Counted from the first letter of the stretch, positions 1 through 5,620 are shown. The stretch: DNA of 5,620 nt from Holosporaceae bacterium (GCA_031276835.1 JAISMI010000051.1:1-5620); one strand, 5' to 3'. Notes: generated by a model from the letters alone, not told the origin. Numbers and translations are program-made.

Positions 1-1
1 G

Positions 2-754
2 CGCGTCCGTGATTGTCACGAGCAAAAGTCCCTTCCAGTGATTTTTTAACAGATAAGCGAGGAAATTTTCGTCGGATTTGTTCTTTTTTTCAGATTTTTG
101 AGTGTCGATAAATTCCTGCGGATCTTTTAATTTGCGTTTTACATAATCTGCGATGAATTTACCAACGAAGCTGATGATAAACGGTATTCTCCATCCGAAA
201 CTTTCCAGCTGTTGGGCGTCCAATATTCGGTCCATAAGACTGGCCACAAAAGCTCCAAGAATAAATCCGGTCACAAGACTGAAGGGAGCCCAGGACGAGT
301 AGGTGGATTTTTTATCATCGCGGGAATGCTCGTATAAAAACACTATCGTTCCGGTAAATCCTCCGCCAAGAGCAAGGCCCTGAGTGATTCTAATAATGGT
401 TAGCAGAATTCCGGCCCAAGCGCCGATGACTTCATATGTGGGCAATAGTCCCATTAGTCCAGTTGAAACGACCATCATGTAAATCGAAATTACAAGAGCC
501 TTTTTGCGTCCGAACTTATCTCCTATATAGCCGAATATTACGGCGCCAATAGGACGGGCGATCAATCCCGAGGCGAATGCGCCGAAAGACGCGATTAGCT
601 GTTGAAAGGTCTCTCCAGATGGAAAAAACAACTTGCCGATTATCGTTGCGAAAAAACCATAAACCGCAAAATCGTACCATTCCAACGCGCGGCCGGCAAC
701 GCATGAAATAATAACTTTTCTCATTTTTGAAAACTCAGAACACTCTTCTTTCAT
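2..754 (-). CDS. MFS transporter, metabolite:H+ symporter (ProP-like) type, N-terminal part
   Basis: Inner-membrane secondary transporter of the metabolite:H+ symporter branch of the major facilitator superfamily; relatives carry proline/betaine, dicarboxylates or other small organic solutes with protons. The frame stays open for 251 codons to the window edge, so the C-terminal part (members usually exceed 400 residues) lies outside. Seen: GRALEWYDFAVYG at residues 21-33, the MHS signature at the first membrane helix; RPIGAVIFGYIGDKFGRKK at 67-85, the MFS loop 2-3 motif with its Asp and basic residues; RITQGLALGGG at 122-132; GWRIPF at 187-192; and a charged central loop at about 204-230 before the next helix. 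The ATG at 754 is preferred over Met11 because AAGGAG sits 6 bases upstream. Residue 132 is Gly where the family usually has Glu (GGE). The family is clear; the substrate cannot be read from the sequence. Confidence 0.88.
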   Translation of the reverse strand, partial: MKEECSEFSKMRKVIISCVAGRALEWYDFAVYGFFATIIGKLFFPSGETFQQLIASFGAFASGLIARPIGAVIFGYIGDKFGRKKALVISIYMMVVSTGLMGLLPTYEVIGAWAGILLTIIRITQGLALGGGFTGTIVFLYEHSRDDKKSTYSSWAPFSLVTGFILGAFVASLMDRILDAQQLESFGWRIPFIISFVGKFIADYVKRKLKDPQEFIDTQKSEKKNKSDENFLAYLLKNHWKGLLLVTITDA

Positions 755-760
755 TCTTTG

Positions 761-766
761 CTCCTT
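761..766 (-). promoter_or_regulatory. Ribosome binding site of the MFS transporter gene
   Basis: AAGGAG on the minus strand, 6 bases before the ATG at 754. It decides the start in favour of Met1 rather than the in-frame ATG ten codons later at 724, which has no such motif. Confidence 0.8.
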
Positions 767-777
767 AAAATCATCCG

Positions 778-806
778 ATCTTATGGGAGAAAAAACATTT
801 TTGCAA
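778..806 (-). promoter_or_regulatory. Candidate sigma70-type promoter for the MFS transporter gene
   Basis: On the minus strand, TTGCAA (801-806) and TAAGAT (778-783) are separated by exactly 17 bases. Each hexamer matches the -35 and -10 consensus at 4 of 6 positions. Transcription would begin near 771, giving a short leader that includes the ribosome binding site at 761-766. It lies in the 79-bp gap behind tdk, so the transporter could be transcribed independently of ppiD-tdk. Motif match only; not proven. Confidence 0.4.
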
Positions 807-833
807 CGGCAACCGATAAAAATTAACTAATTT

Positions 834-1406
834 TTAGCTCTTACTTTTCCCGTTTTTAAAATGTTTGCGACAAACCGAAACATATTTTTCATTGCCCCCG
901 ATTTCTATTTGTTCTCCGCAAGAGACCTTATTGCCATTTTCGTCTATGCGCATGTTCATGGTTGCTTTTTTTCCGCAATGGCATATTGTTTTTAGTTCGA
1001 CTAGAATATCGGCAATGGCCAACAGTCTTTGGCTGCCGTCAAAATCGTTTCCCATAAAATCCGTTCTTAATCCATAGGTTAATACCGGAATATTCAGCAG
1101 ATCCACGACGTCTCCCAGCTGATCAACCTGCTTTTTGCTGAGGAATTGCGCTTCATCCACCAAAACGCAGGCGACTTTTTTCGCTCCCTTTACATAGCAG
1201 AAAAAATCAAAATCCTCGTCGAAGGTTATGGCCTGTTTTTTTAGACCAATGCGGGAGGTGATCATTCCAGGACCGTATCTTGTATCCATTGCGTAGGTAA
1301 AAAGCAGCGTGCTCATGCCTTTTTCATGATAATTGTGATCGGTCTGAAGTAAAGACGTAGTTTTTCCCGCATTCATTGCGGAATAAAAAAAATAAAGACA
1401 TGCCAC
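834..1406 (-). CDS. tdk: Thymidine kinase (type II)
   Basis: Cytosolic enzyme that phosphorylates thymidine to dTMP with ATP, the first step of thymidine salvage. At 190 residues it has the normal length for bacterial type II enzymes, which work as homotetramers. Seen: P-loop SAMNAGKTT at 9-17; VDEAQF at 83-88 holding the Walker B Asp and the presumed catalytic Glu85; YGLRTDF at 111-117; [11 protein letters not shown] at 123-133; and a zinc-binding lasso with Cys142, Cys144, Cys179 and His182, where IEIGGNEKY forms the thymidine-binding stretch. All key residues are present, so it should be active. The start is GTG, chosen because GGGAGAG lies 7 bases upstream and the N-terminus then matches the family ([15 protein letters not shown]). 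It begins 15 bp after the PpiD-like gene and is probably co-transcribed with it. Confidence 0.96.
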   Translation of the reverse strand: MACLYFFYSAMNAGKTTSLLQTDHNYHEKGMSTLLFTYAMDTRYGPGMITSRIGLKKQAITFDEDFDFFCYVKGAKKVACVLVDEAQFLSKKQVDQLGDVVDLLNIPVLTYGLRTDFMGNDFDGSQRLLAIADILVELKTICHCGKKATMNMRIDENGNKVSCGEQIEIGGNEKYVSVCRKHFKNGKSKS

Positions 1407-1413
1407 TGGCTTA

Positions 1414-1420
1414 CTCTCCC
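1414..1420 (-). promoter_or_regulatory. Ribosome binding site of tdk
   Basis: GGGAGAG on the minus strand, 7 bases before the GTG at 1406. It fixes the GTG as the start; the next in-frame ATG (Met11) would fall inside the P-loop and destroy it. The site lies just behind the PpiD-like stop codon, as in a tight operon. Confidence 0.7.
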
Positions 1421-1421
1421 G

Positions 1422-3062
1422 CTAAAAAATTTCATCTAACTTATTTTGATCTATTCCTTCGTTGATTCCCGTCAACATTTCATGATTGATTTTTACTTCT
1501 AGCTTTTTCGACATATGTCCTATGAGTTGTTGATACATATCTTCGACGATTTCGCCGCGCAATGCGGCCTGATATTTTTTCTCGTCTTTCGGATCGATTT
1601 TTGAGGGAGAAATAATATTTTTTACCTGATAGACTACAATTTCGCCGTCCAATTCCACATAATTCGATTCTAATTCTTGCATAGCAAAGGCGTTTTCATG
1701 CACTTCGGCAATGATATTGGCGAATCGAGTATTCTTTTCGTTAGACAATTGTCCATATCTATCAAACGACTCTGTTGTATTAGAAATGCGTCCGTTTTCC
1801 GCCGCGAGTTTATCCAACGATTTTCCTTCTTTTGTTTCCCGAATGAAACTTGTAGCCGTTTGTAGAGCTTTTTCACGTTGCCTGCTTTTGGTCCATTCAA
1901 CGAGAACTTTGTCGGATGATTTTTCGAACGCGGCCGCATGTTTTGGAGTTATCTCGTCCAAATGAAGCAGCCAATATACTCTGTTTTTCTTTGCGTCCAA
2001 TGTTTCGGAAAACGAGCTGTCAGTTCCCTCTTCAATAGAGAAAGCGACGGTAATAATATCTTCCTTATAGGGGAGGTTCACCGCTTCCTGCAATTGGGCG
2101 TTTTTATTTTGGGAATTGACTCCTTCAAAGGCTATAACATTCAAATTGAATTTTTTAGCCGTTTCGGAGACGTCTTCTCCAGCCATTAGAGCGTCTTCGA
2201 TCTGACGGGCGAGGTCGTTAATTTCGCTCTGCAGTTTTTCCTGTTTCAAACTGGATTCCAATTCCTTTCTCATGTCGTCGTAGGAGCGATCTTCTTTTTC
2301 GCCGGAACGATCATAAGCTTCTTTTATCTCGTCTTCTGAAATTATAATATTTTTTTCGACGGAAGATTCCTGAAGTTCCAAAATTTTAAATGAACGAGTT
2401 TCTTCTACCGTAAATAAATCTGGATTGTTGGAGTAGAATTTCTGTAGCATTTCCGTTGTCGGCTTTTCCGTGATTTTGAAAGAGGAGGGGAGCAATTTGA
2501 TAACTGTTAGATTTCTTTTTTCGAGATTGGCGCGCGTAAAAAGATCGGCTTCGGCAAAAACGGCAACGTATAAAAACGGCGATTTTATTATAGCGTTTTT
2601 TATATCTTTTTTAGATGATTCCAAAAACATAGTCTCCGGCACTTGTATTTTCTGAAGGAATCCCCGAAGCAAATTCGCGTTAAAACGTCCCTCCTTATCC
2701 CTAAACATATTCATGCCGCTTATGTATTTTTTCATAGTTTCGTCCGAGACGACGATTCCATAATCAATGGACGCCTGATCTACTATGTTTTCCCAAATCA
2801 ACTGATGTAGAATATTGGCCGTCAGATCCTTTTCGTTTATGTTTTTTATATGTCCTCTCATTATGTTGAATCTTTTTGCTTTTTCAATTTTTAACTCGAC
2901 TGGACTTATTTTGTGATTTCCGATTTTTACCACGTAATCTTTTCCGATAAATCTGCGGATAACGTCTGAAACTCCAAAGAACAGCACGAAAGTCAGCGCC
3001 AAAATCGTTAAGAATATTTTTACCGCAATTGAATTTGAATGTTTTCTGATTAGTTCCAGCAT
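1422..3062 (-). CDS. ppiD: PpiD/SurA-like membrane-anchored periplasmic chaperone, apparently without a parvulin domain
   Basis: Probable inner-membrane-anchored folding factor acting on newly secreted envelope proteins near the Sec translocon. The protein is 546 residues from the ATG at 3062. It has a short basic N-terminus, one membrane segment at about 12-31 (IAVKIFLTILALTFVLFFGV), then a long, charged periplasmic part. The SurA_N-type chaperone region is at about 40-180, including the RDKEGRFNANLLRGFLQK stretch. FYSNNPDLFTVEETRSFKI (209-227) matches the usual join before the isomerase domain. However, ISEDEIKEAYDR (241-252) runs straight into the YDDMRKELESSLKQEK helix (261-276), which normally follows the isomerase domain, and no parvulin motifs are seen between. 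Family members usually exceed 600 residues. The frame extends upstream to 3158, but that would overlap tpiA and add residues not typical of the family; MLELIRKHSNS is the expected start. The ribosome binding site is weak (GGGAAA). Confidence 0.82.
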   Translation of the reverse strand: MLELIRKHSNSIAVKIFLTILALTFVLFFGVSDVIRRFIGKDYVVKIGNHKISPVELKIEKAKRFNIMRGHIKNINEKDLTANILHQLIWENIVDQASIDYGIVVSDETMKKYISGMNMFRDKEGRFNANLLRGFLQKIQVPETMFLESSKKDIKNAIIKSPFLYVAVFAEADLFTRANLEKRNLTVIKLLPSSFKITEKPTTEMLQKFYSNNPDLFTVEETRSFKILELQESSVEKNIIISEDEIKEAYDRSGEKEDRSYDDMRKELESSLKQEKLQSEINDLARQIEDALMAGEDVSETAKKFNLNVIAFEGVNSQNKNAQLQEAVNLPYKEDIITVAFSIEEGTDSSFSETLDAKKNRVYWLLHLDEITPKHAAAFEKSSDKVLVEWTKSRQREKALQTATSFIRETKEGKSLDKLAAENGRISNTTESFDRYGQLSNEKNTRFANIIAEVHENAFAMQELESNYVELDGEIVVYQVKNIISPSKIDPKDEKKYQAALRGEIVEDMYQQLIGHMSKKLEVKINHEMLTGINEGIDQNKLDEIF

Positions 3063-3077
3063 GTTAATTTCCCATAG

Positions 3078-3097
3078 ATAATATGCTGCTATATTAT
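3078..3097. promoter_or_regulatory. Perfect dyad carrying a TATTAT hexamer on each strand in the divergent promoter region
   Basis: ATAATAT (3078-3084) and ATATTAT (3091-3097) are perfect inverted repeats around the 6-base spacer GCTGCT. The dyad places TATTAT, a 5-of-6 match to the -10 consensus, on both strands: plus at 3092-3097 facing tpiA and minus at 3078-3083 facing the PpiD-like gene. No good -35 lies 17 bases from either one. It could be an operator, paired -10 elements, or a chance product of AT-rich promoter DNA. Confidence 0.4.
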
Positions 3098-3119
3098 TAG
3101 TACTCGTTTTGTGGAGCAA
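3091..3119 (-). promoter_or_regulatory. Candidate promoter of the ppiD-tdk unit
   Basis: Minus strand TTGCTC (3114-3119), 17-base spacer, TAATAT (3091-3096). The -35 matches 3 of 6 and the -10 matches 4 of 6 consensus positions. Transcription would begin near 3084, about 20 bases before the ATG at 3062. It overlaps the dyad and the presumed tpiA promoter, so the two directions may compete. Weak motif evidence only. Confidence 0.3.
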
Positions 3120-3127
3120 CCCGAAAG

Positions 3128-3133
3128 AAGGAG
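3128..3133 (+). promoter_or_regulatory. Ribosome binding site of tpiA
   Basis: AAGGAG with a 5-base spacer before the ATG at 3139. It decides the start: the frame could be read from a TTG at 3109, but the ten added codons would include this site and are absent from the family, whose proteins begin just before NWKMN. Confidence 0.85.
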
Positions 3134-3138
3134 ATTTT

Positions 3139-3822
3139 ATGAAAATTATAGTGGCCAACTGGAAAATGAATGGAAATTTCGACTTAGTCGACGAATTTAT
3201 TCGAAAAATTAATTCGGCGAATTCAGAAAATAAAGTGGTGATTTGTCCTCCGGCGTTGTTAATTGGCAGGTTTAGTCAATTTCATTGCGACGTCGGAGCT
3301 CAAAACTGCTTCTGGGAGGAAAGCGGAGCTTTTACGGGGGAAAATAGTCCAAGGTTACTAAAGGAATGCGGATGCCAGTACGTAATTTTGGGTCATTCGG
3401 AAAGGCGATCTATTTTCCACGAAAGCGACGAAGTTGTTTATAAAAAATGGAAAGCCGCTACGGCGCAAAAACTAATTCCCATAACCTGCATTGGGGAAAA
3501 TTTACAGGATAGAAAGCGCTGGAGGGACGTGATAGCGAAACAGTTAAATCCATTTTTAAATGAATCTTTACGGGGCGCAATCTTCGCCTATGAACCCGTT
3601 TGGAGTATCGGAACGGGGACGACGCCTACCCATGAAGAGATAGAGTCTATCTTTGAGTTCATACGAGAATTATTAGGCGACGGCGTTTCATTATTATATG
3701 GAGGATCTGTGACCTCAAACAATTCCGCCCAGATACTTAAATGCCGTAACGTGGATGGTCTTCTAGTTGGCGGCGCCAGTCTAAAGATTGATGAATTTAA
3801 AAAAATTATATGTAACGGGTAA
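3139..3822 (+). CDS. tpiA: Triosephosphate isomerase, compact form
   Basis: Cytosolic TIM-barrel enzyme interconverting dihydroxyacetone phosphate and glyceraldehyde 3-phosphate in glycolysis and gluconeogenesis; normally a homodimer. Seen: NWKMNG at 7-12 with catalytic Lys9; VGAQNCFWEESGAFTGE at 52-68; GHSERR at 85-90 with electrophilic His86; AYEPVWSIGTG at 150-160 with catalytic base Glu152 and the flexible phosphate-gripping loop 6; YGGSV at 187-191; and LLVGGASL at 208-215 for phosphate binding. All catalytic residues are intact. At 227 residues it is shorter than the usual 245-255. Compared from memory with the E. coli enzyme, the shortening is spread over several loops and helices rather than one deletion. 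It is divergent from the PpiD-like gene, sharing a 76-bp promoter region, and convergent with ftsW across decayed DNA. No clear terminator follows it. Confidence 0.96.
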   Translation: MKIIVANWKMNGNFDLVDEFIRKINSANSENKVVICPPALLIGRFSQFHCDVGAQNCFWEESGAFTGENSPRLLKECGCQYVILGHSERRSIFHESDEVVYKKWKAATAQKLIPITCIGENLQDRKRWRDVIAKQLNPFLNESLRGAIFAYEPVWSIGTGTTPTHEEIESIFEFIRELLGDGVSLLYGGSVTSNNSAQILKCRNVDGLLVGGASLKIDEFKKIICNG

Positions 3823-3958
3823 GTTGTTTCTCCATCAAACGGCGAGAATAAACGTCGATTAGGAATACGATGAACGCCAAGCTTACTATAATTTAATCAC
3901 GCTCCGCCATGTCGTCGGCAGTGAAATTGTGGTCATAGAGATAGTTTTTTGCGGATTT
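3806..3958 (-). pseudogene. Possible 3' remnant of a membrane protein gene, perhaps a TauC/SsuC-type ABC permease
   Basis: On the minus strand this frame reads 21 codons (3958-3896, including NYLYDHNFTADDMAERD), a TAA at 3895-3893, then 28 codons ending in TAA at 3808-3806, inside the 3' end of tpiA on the other strand. The last part is a hydrophobic segment followed by a basic tail (IIVSLAFIVFLIDVYSRR, then LMEKQLTRYI). This resembles the C-terminus of nitrate/sulfonate/taurine-type ABC permeases, which end in a helix, an Asp and a basic tail of about this length; NF-TAD also fits the residues before that helix. A second reading is the integrase core of an IS3-family transposase (AFIVFLIDVYSRR against AFVIDVFARR), but the IVGW that should follow is missing. 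Recognised from memory on a very short stretch. Confidence 0.3.
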
Positions 3959-4079
3959 TTAGCGTCGTCTGAAAGAATAGTTACCGATTTCAGTTCGACA
4001 AAGGCCTAAAGCTCCGGACTCCAATTATATTTTCCATTATCAGAAAGGTTGCCCTCGGGACGCCAATTTGCGTATGTCA
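3823..4079. other. Intergenic stretch without an intact gene, probably decayed DNA
   Basis: 257 bp between the convergent tpiA and ftsW genes. No frame is open for more than about 40 codons on either strand. I see no tRNA T-arm pattern, no rRNA or known small-RNA motif, and no GC-rich hairpin followed by a T-run to terminate either gene. The base composition resembles the neighbouring genes (many CG-containing triplets) rather than an AT-rich spacer, which suggests former coding sequence. In the usual alphaproteobacterial order murG would begin here behind ftsW, but I find no MurG N-terminal glycine-rich motif. Confidence 0.6.
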
Positions 4080-4080
4080 T
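3886..4080 (-). pseudogene. Short frame overlapping the ftsW stop (TAATG), interrupted by one TAG
   Basis: An ATG at 4080-4078 shares its A with the last base of the ftsW stop codon (TAATG), an arrangement typical of translational coupling. The frame runs 24 codons (MTYANWRPEG... to ...NWSPEL) to a TAG at 4008-4006, then 39 more codons to a TAG at 3888-3886. The product is polar, rich in Asn, Trp and Ser, and matches no family I recognise; it is not the MurG N-terminus. It may be the stump of a former gene joined to ftsW, a coupled micropeptide of 24 residues, or chance. Confidence 0.2.
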
Positions 4081-5192
4081 TAGTCAACGACCTTCTTTTT
4101 TCCAAGGGCCAGTATCATGCCTATGGCGATGCTGCTGGCGATCATGGACGATCCTCCATAACTCATAAACGGCAGCGTCATTCCTTTGGTAGGAATTATA
4201 TGCAATGTGGACGCAATATTGATGAACGACTGCAGTCCAAATTGAGCCAGCAATCCGACAGATGAAAGAATAACGAATAAATTGTTTTCCTTTACGGTTT
4301 TTAACATTCCGTAGACGACGATAAAGGCTATGATGACGATCACAAGTACGCAGACGAAAAATCCAAATTCCTCTCCCAATACGGAAAATACGAAATCGGC
4401 GTGGGCGTCCGGCAGATGTTTTTTTATTATTCCTTCGCCTGGACCAACTCCAAACAATCCTCCGTTGGAAAACGCTTCTAGCGAGCGATTAATTTGATAA
4501 TGATCTCCGATTGCCGGATCCAAAAATCTGTCAACTCGCGCCGTTACGTGCGGTAGAAACAGATAGGCTAAAATGAATCCGCACGATCCCAATATTACTA
4601 TTGCAATGGTAAAAATCATAGATATTCCGTTCAGAAATAATTGGCCTAACCAAACGGACGTCGTAACGACTACCATTCCAATATCCGGTTGCAGGATCAG
4701 CAAAGAAAGAAAAGACAGCAGAAACAGAATTGATAGAAAGTTGCCCCTAAATTCCGAATATTTTTGTTGTTCGGAAAACATCCAGGCGGTAATGACTGCC
4801 AAAGCCGGTCTTACAAATTCCGATGGCTGCATCGAGAATCCGAAAATCGATATCCAGCGGCGCGCTCCTTTAATTTCCATTCCCATAACGAGCGTTGAAA
4901 ACGTCAAAAATATCGAAAAGAAAAATAAAACCAAGGCAAATTTTTTAATAAGGGAATCATTAAATGTCGAAATACAAAAAACCACCGCCAACGACGGTAA
5001 TATGTACAGCAAATGACGTTTCAAAAAATAAAATTTTTCTATTCCCATGCGATCCGCCACCATCGGAGTGGCGGCCATGGCCAACAGGATTCCAAAAGCC
5101 ATCAACGTCAAAAATGCAAAAAGCATTATCCGATCGACTGTCCACCACCAGCGCCCCCAAATGCTACTACTGCCCCTCGAGATATCGATCAT
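4080..5192 (-). CDS. ftsW: Peptidoglycan glycosyltransferase FtsW (septal lipid II polymerase)
   Basis: Polytopic inner-membrane SEDS protein that polymerises lipid II into glycan strands at the division septum, working with its partner class B penicillin-binding protein FtsI. The protein is 370 residues, about normal length. Seen: the Trp-rich cytoplasmic N-terminus GRWWWTVDR (13-21), typical of alphaproteobacterial FtsW; KGARRWI (108-114); QPSEFVRP (122-129); LQPDIGM (167-173); GGLFGVGPGEG (244-254) followed by HADF (264-267), where Asp266 corresponds to the SEDS catalytic Asp; GEEFGF (273-278); and KGMTLPFMSYGGSSM (336-350). FtsW rather than RodA is supported by its place directly behind murD. 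The ATG overlaps the murD stop (ATGA), implying translational coupling, which fits the lack of a strong ribosome binding site. Unusually, murG does not follow. Confidence 0.95.
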   Translation of the reverse strand: MIDISRGSSSIWGRWWWTVDRIMLFAFLTLMAFGILLAMAATPMVADRMGIEKFYFLKRHLLYILPSLAVVFCISTFNDSLIKKFALVLFFFSIFLTFSTLVMGMEIKGARRWISIFGFSMQPSEFVRPALAVITAWMFSEQQKYSEFRGNFLSILFLLSFLSLLILQPDIGMVVVTTSVWLGQLFLNGISMIFTIAIVILGSCGFILAYLFLPHVTARVDRFLDPAIGDHYQINRSLEAFSNGGLFGVGPGEGIIKKHLPDAHADFVFSVLGEEFGFFVCVLVIVIIAFIVVYGMLKTVKENNLFVILSSVGLLAQFGLQSFINIASTLHIIPTKGMTLPFMSYGGSSMIASSIAIGMILALGKKKVVD

Positions 5193-5620
5193 TTAGTTTT
5201 TTCTTTCAGTTTAAACACCAGATCCTTAAATTGTCGGCCGCGATCTTCAAAATCCTTAAATTGATCAAAACTCGCGCAGGAGGGAGATAGCAACACCGCG
5301 TCGCCGCCGTAAATTTTGGATATTTCCGCGGATCTTCGTACCGCGACGTCTAAGGTTTTTGCGATTTCGTTTTTTACTCCGCGTTGGATAAATAGGCGCG
5401 ACCATTCTTCGGCGACCTCTCCAATTAAAAGCGCAAAACATATTTTATTAAAGTATCGAACTAGACTTTCGATTCCGTCTTCCTTGGGACGGCCTCCCAA
5501 TATCCATATTATATTATTAAAACGCTTTAGAGCTTCTTCGGTGGAATCCGCATTGGTGGCTTTGCTGTCGTTTACGTACGAAACTCCGTCGACTTCGGCT
5601 ACAAACTCCTGCCGATGCTC
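5189..5620 (-). CDS. murD: UDP-N-acetylmuramoylalanine--D-glutamate ligase, C-terminal part
   Basis: Cytosolic ATP-dependent Mur ligase adding D-glutamate to UDP-MurNAc-L-Ala, the second amino-acid step of peptidoglycan precursor synthesis. Only the last 143 residues are in the window; the upstream edge cuts the gene in frame at 5620. Visible is the end of the central ATPase domain and the C-terminal Rossmann-like domain that binds the amino acid: EVDGVSYVNDSKATN (9-23 of the fragment), where NDSKATN is the hallmark of MurD, then IIWILGGRPKEDG (37-49), LLIGEVAEE (64-72) and LLSPSCASFDQF (110-121) followed by DFEDRG (123-128). These signatures separate it from MurC, MurE and MurF. The stop overlaps the ftsW start by four bases. 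The frame is intact with all expected blocks. Confidence 0.94.
   Translation of the reverse strand, partial: EHRQEFVAEVDGVSYVNDSKATNADSTEEALKRFNNIIWILGGRPKEDGIESLVRYFNKICFALLIGEVAEEWSRLFIQRGVKNEIAKTLDVAVRRSAEISKIYGGDAVLLSPSCASFDQFKDFEDRGRQFKDLVFKLKEKTK

Noticed and set aside
1..130. Suspected frameshift near the edge of the transporter gene
   Set aside because: A careful recount shows the frame runs unbroken to position 2 and gives a normal loop followed by a membrane helix (LLLVTITDA at the edge).
818..835. AAAAATTA-AC-TAATTTTT inverted repeat at the tdk stop codon as a terminator
   Set aside because: The arms are purely A/T with almost no loop, so the hairpin would be very weak. It overlaps the stop codon and is expected by chance in AT-rich spacer.
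865..1077. Plus-strand open frame of 70 codons inside tdk
   Set aside because: It is antisense to a clearly conserved gene, has no ribosome binding site, and its product resembles no family.
3109..3138. TTG start for tpiA ten codons upstream
   Set aside because: The extra codons contain the AAGGAG ribosome binding site, and TIM proteins start right before the NWKMN motif.
3063..3158. Extended N-terminus for the PpiD-like protein starting at 3158
   Set aside because: It would overlap the tpiA ribosome binding site and first codons and cover the whole promoter region. The ATG at 3062 gives the family-typical start just before the membrane anchor.
3979..4003. GTTCGAC-like T-arm motif in the gene-free stretch as a possible tRNA
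   Set aside because: The flanking bases do not pair into a 5-bp stem, and no acceptor stem or anticodon arm can be drawn around it.
4573..5016. Plus-strand open frame of 147 codons opposite ftsW
   Set aside because: It mirrors the membrane-protein codons of ftsW. The product has no recognisable domain and the ftsW reading is unambiguous.

Overview
The window reads as ordinary chromosomal DNA from an alphaproteobacterium of fairly low GC (about 40% by eye). The protein sequences point that way: the FtsW N-terminus carries the WWWTVDR block typical of alphaproteobacterial FtsW, the MurD C-terminus has the NDSKATN / GGRPKE / SPSCASFDQF pattern of that class, and a PpiD-like gene lies head-to-head with tpiA. 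The MHS-type transporter and the decayed DNA between ftsW and tpiA would suit a reduced, host-associated lineage (Holosporales or a relative). That placement is an inference from memory of protein families, not a search result.

Layout from left to right. (1) 2-754, minus: N-terminal 251 codons of an MFS transporter of the metabolite:H+ symporter (ProP-like) type, cut by the window edge, with its own candidate promoter and a strong ribosome binding site. (2) 834-1406, minus: thymidine kinase (tdk), GTG start, 15 bp behind (3). (3) 1422-3062, minus: a membrane-anchored PpiD/SurA-like periplasmic folding factor that seems to lack the parvulin isomerase domain. (4) 3063-3138: a 76-bp divergent promoter region with a perfect dyad. 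(5) 3139-3822, plus: a compact triosephosphate isomerase (tpiA). (6) 3823-4079: no intact gene; minus-strand coding remnants. (7) 4080-5192, minus: ftsW. (8) 5189-5620, minus: the C-terminal 143 residues of murD, overlapping ftsW by ATGA.

Functional picture. murD-ftsW is the usual division and cell wall (dcw) order: MurD makes UDP-MurNAc-Ala-Glu, and FtsW polymerises the finished lipid II at the septum. murG, normally next, is not there; the DNA after ftsW is degraded and is followed by the convergent tpiA. ppiD-like and tdk form a two-gene unit (envelope protein folding plus thymidine salvage) whose members have no obvious functional link. The transporter lies downstream in the same direction and probably has its own promoter.

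I did not find a novel multi-gene system, CRISPR array, RNA gene or intact mobile element. The points most worth a second look are the isomerase-less PpiD-like protein, the broken dcw order with remnants behind ftsW, and the symmetric divergent promoter.
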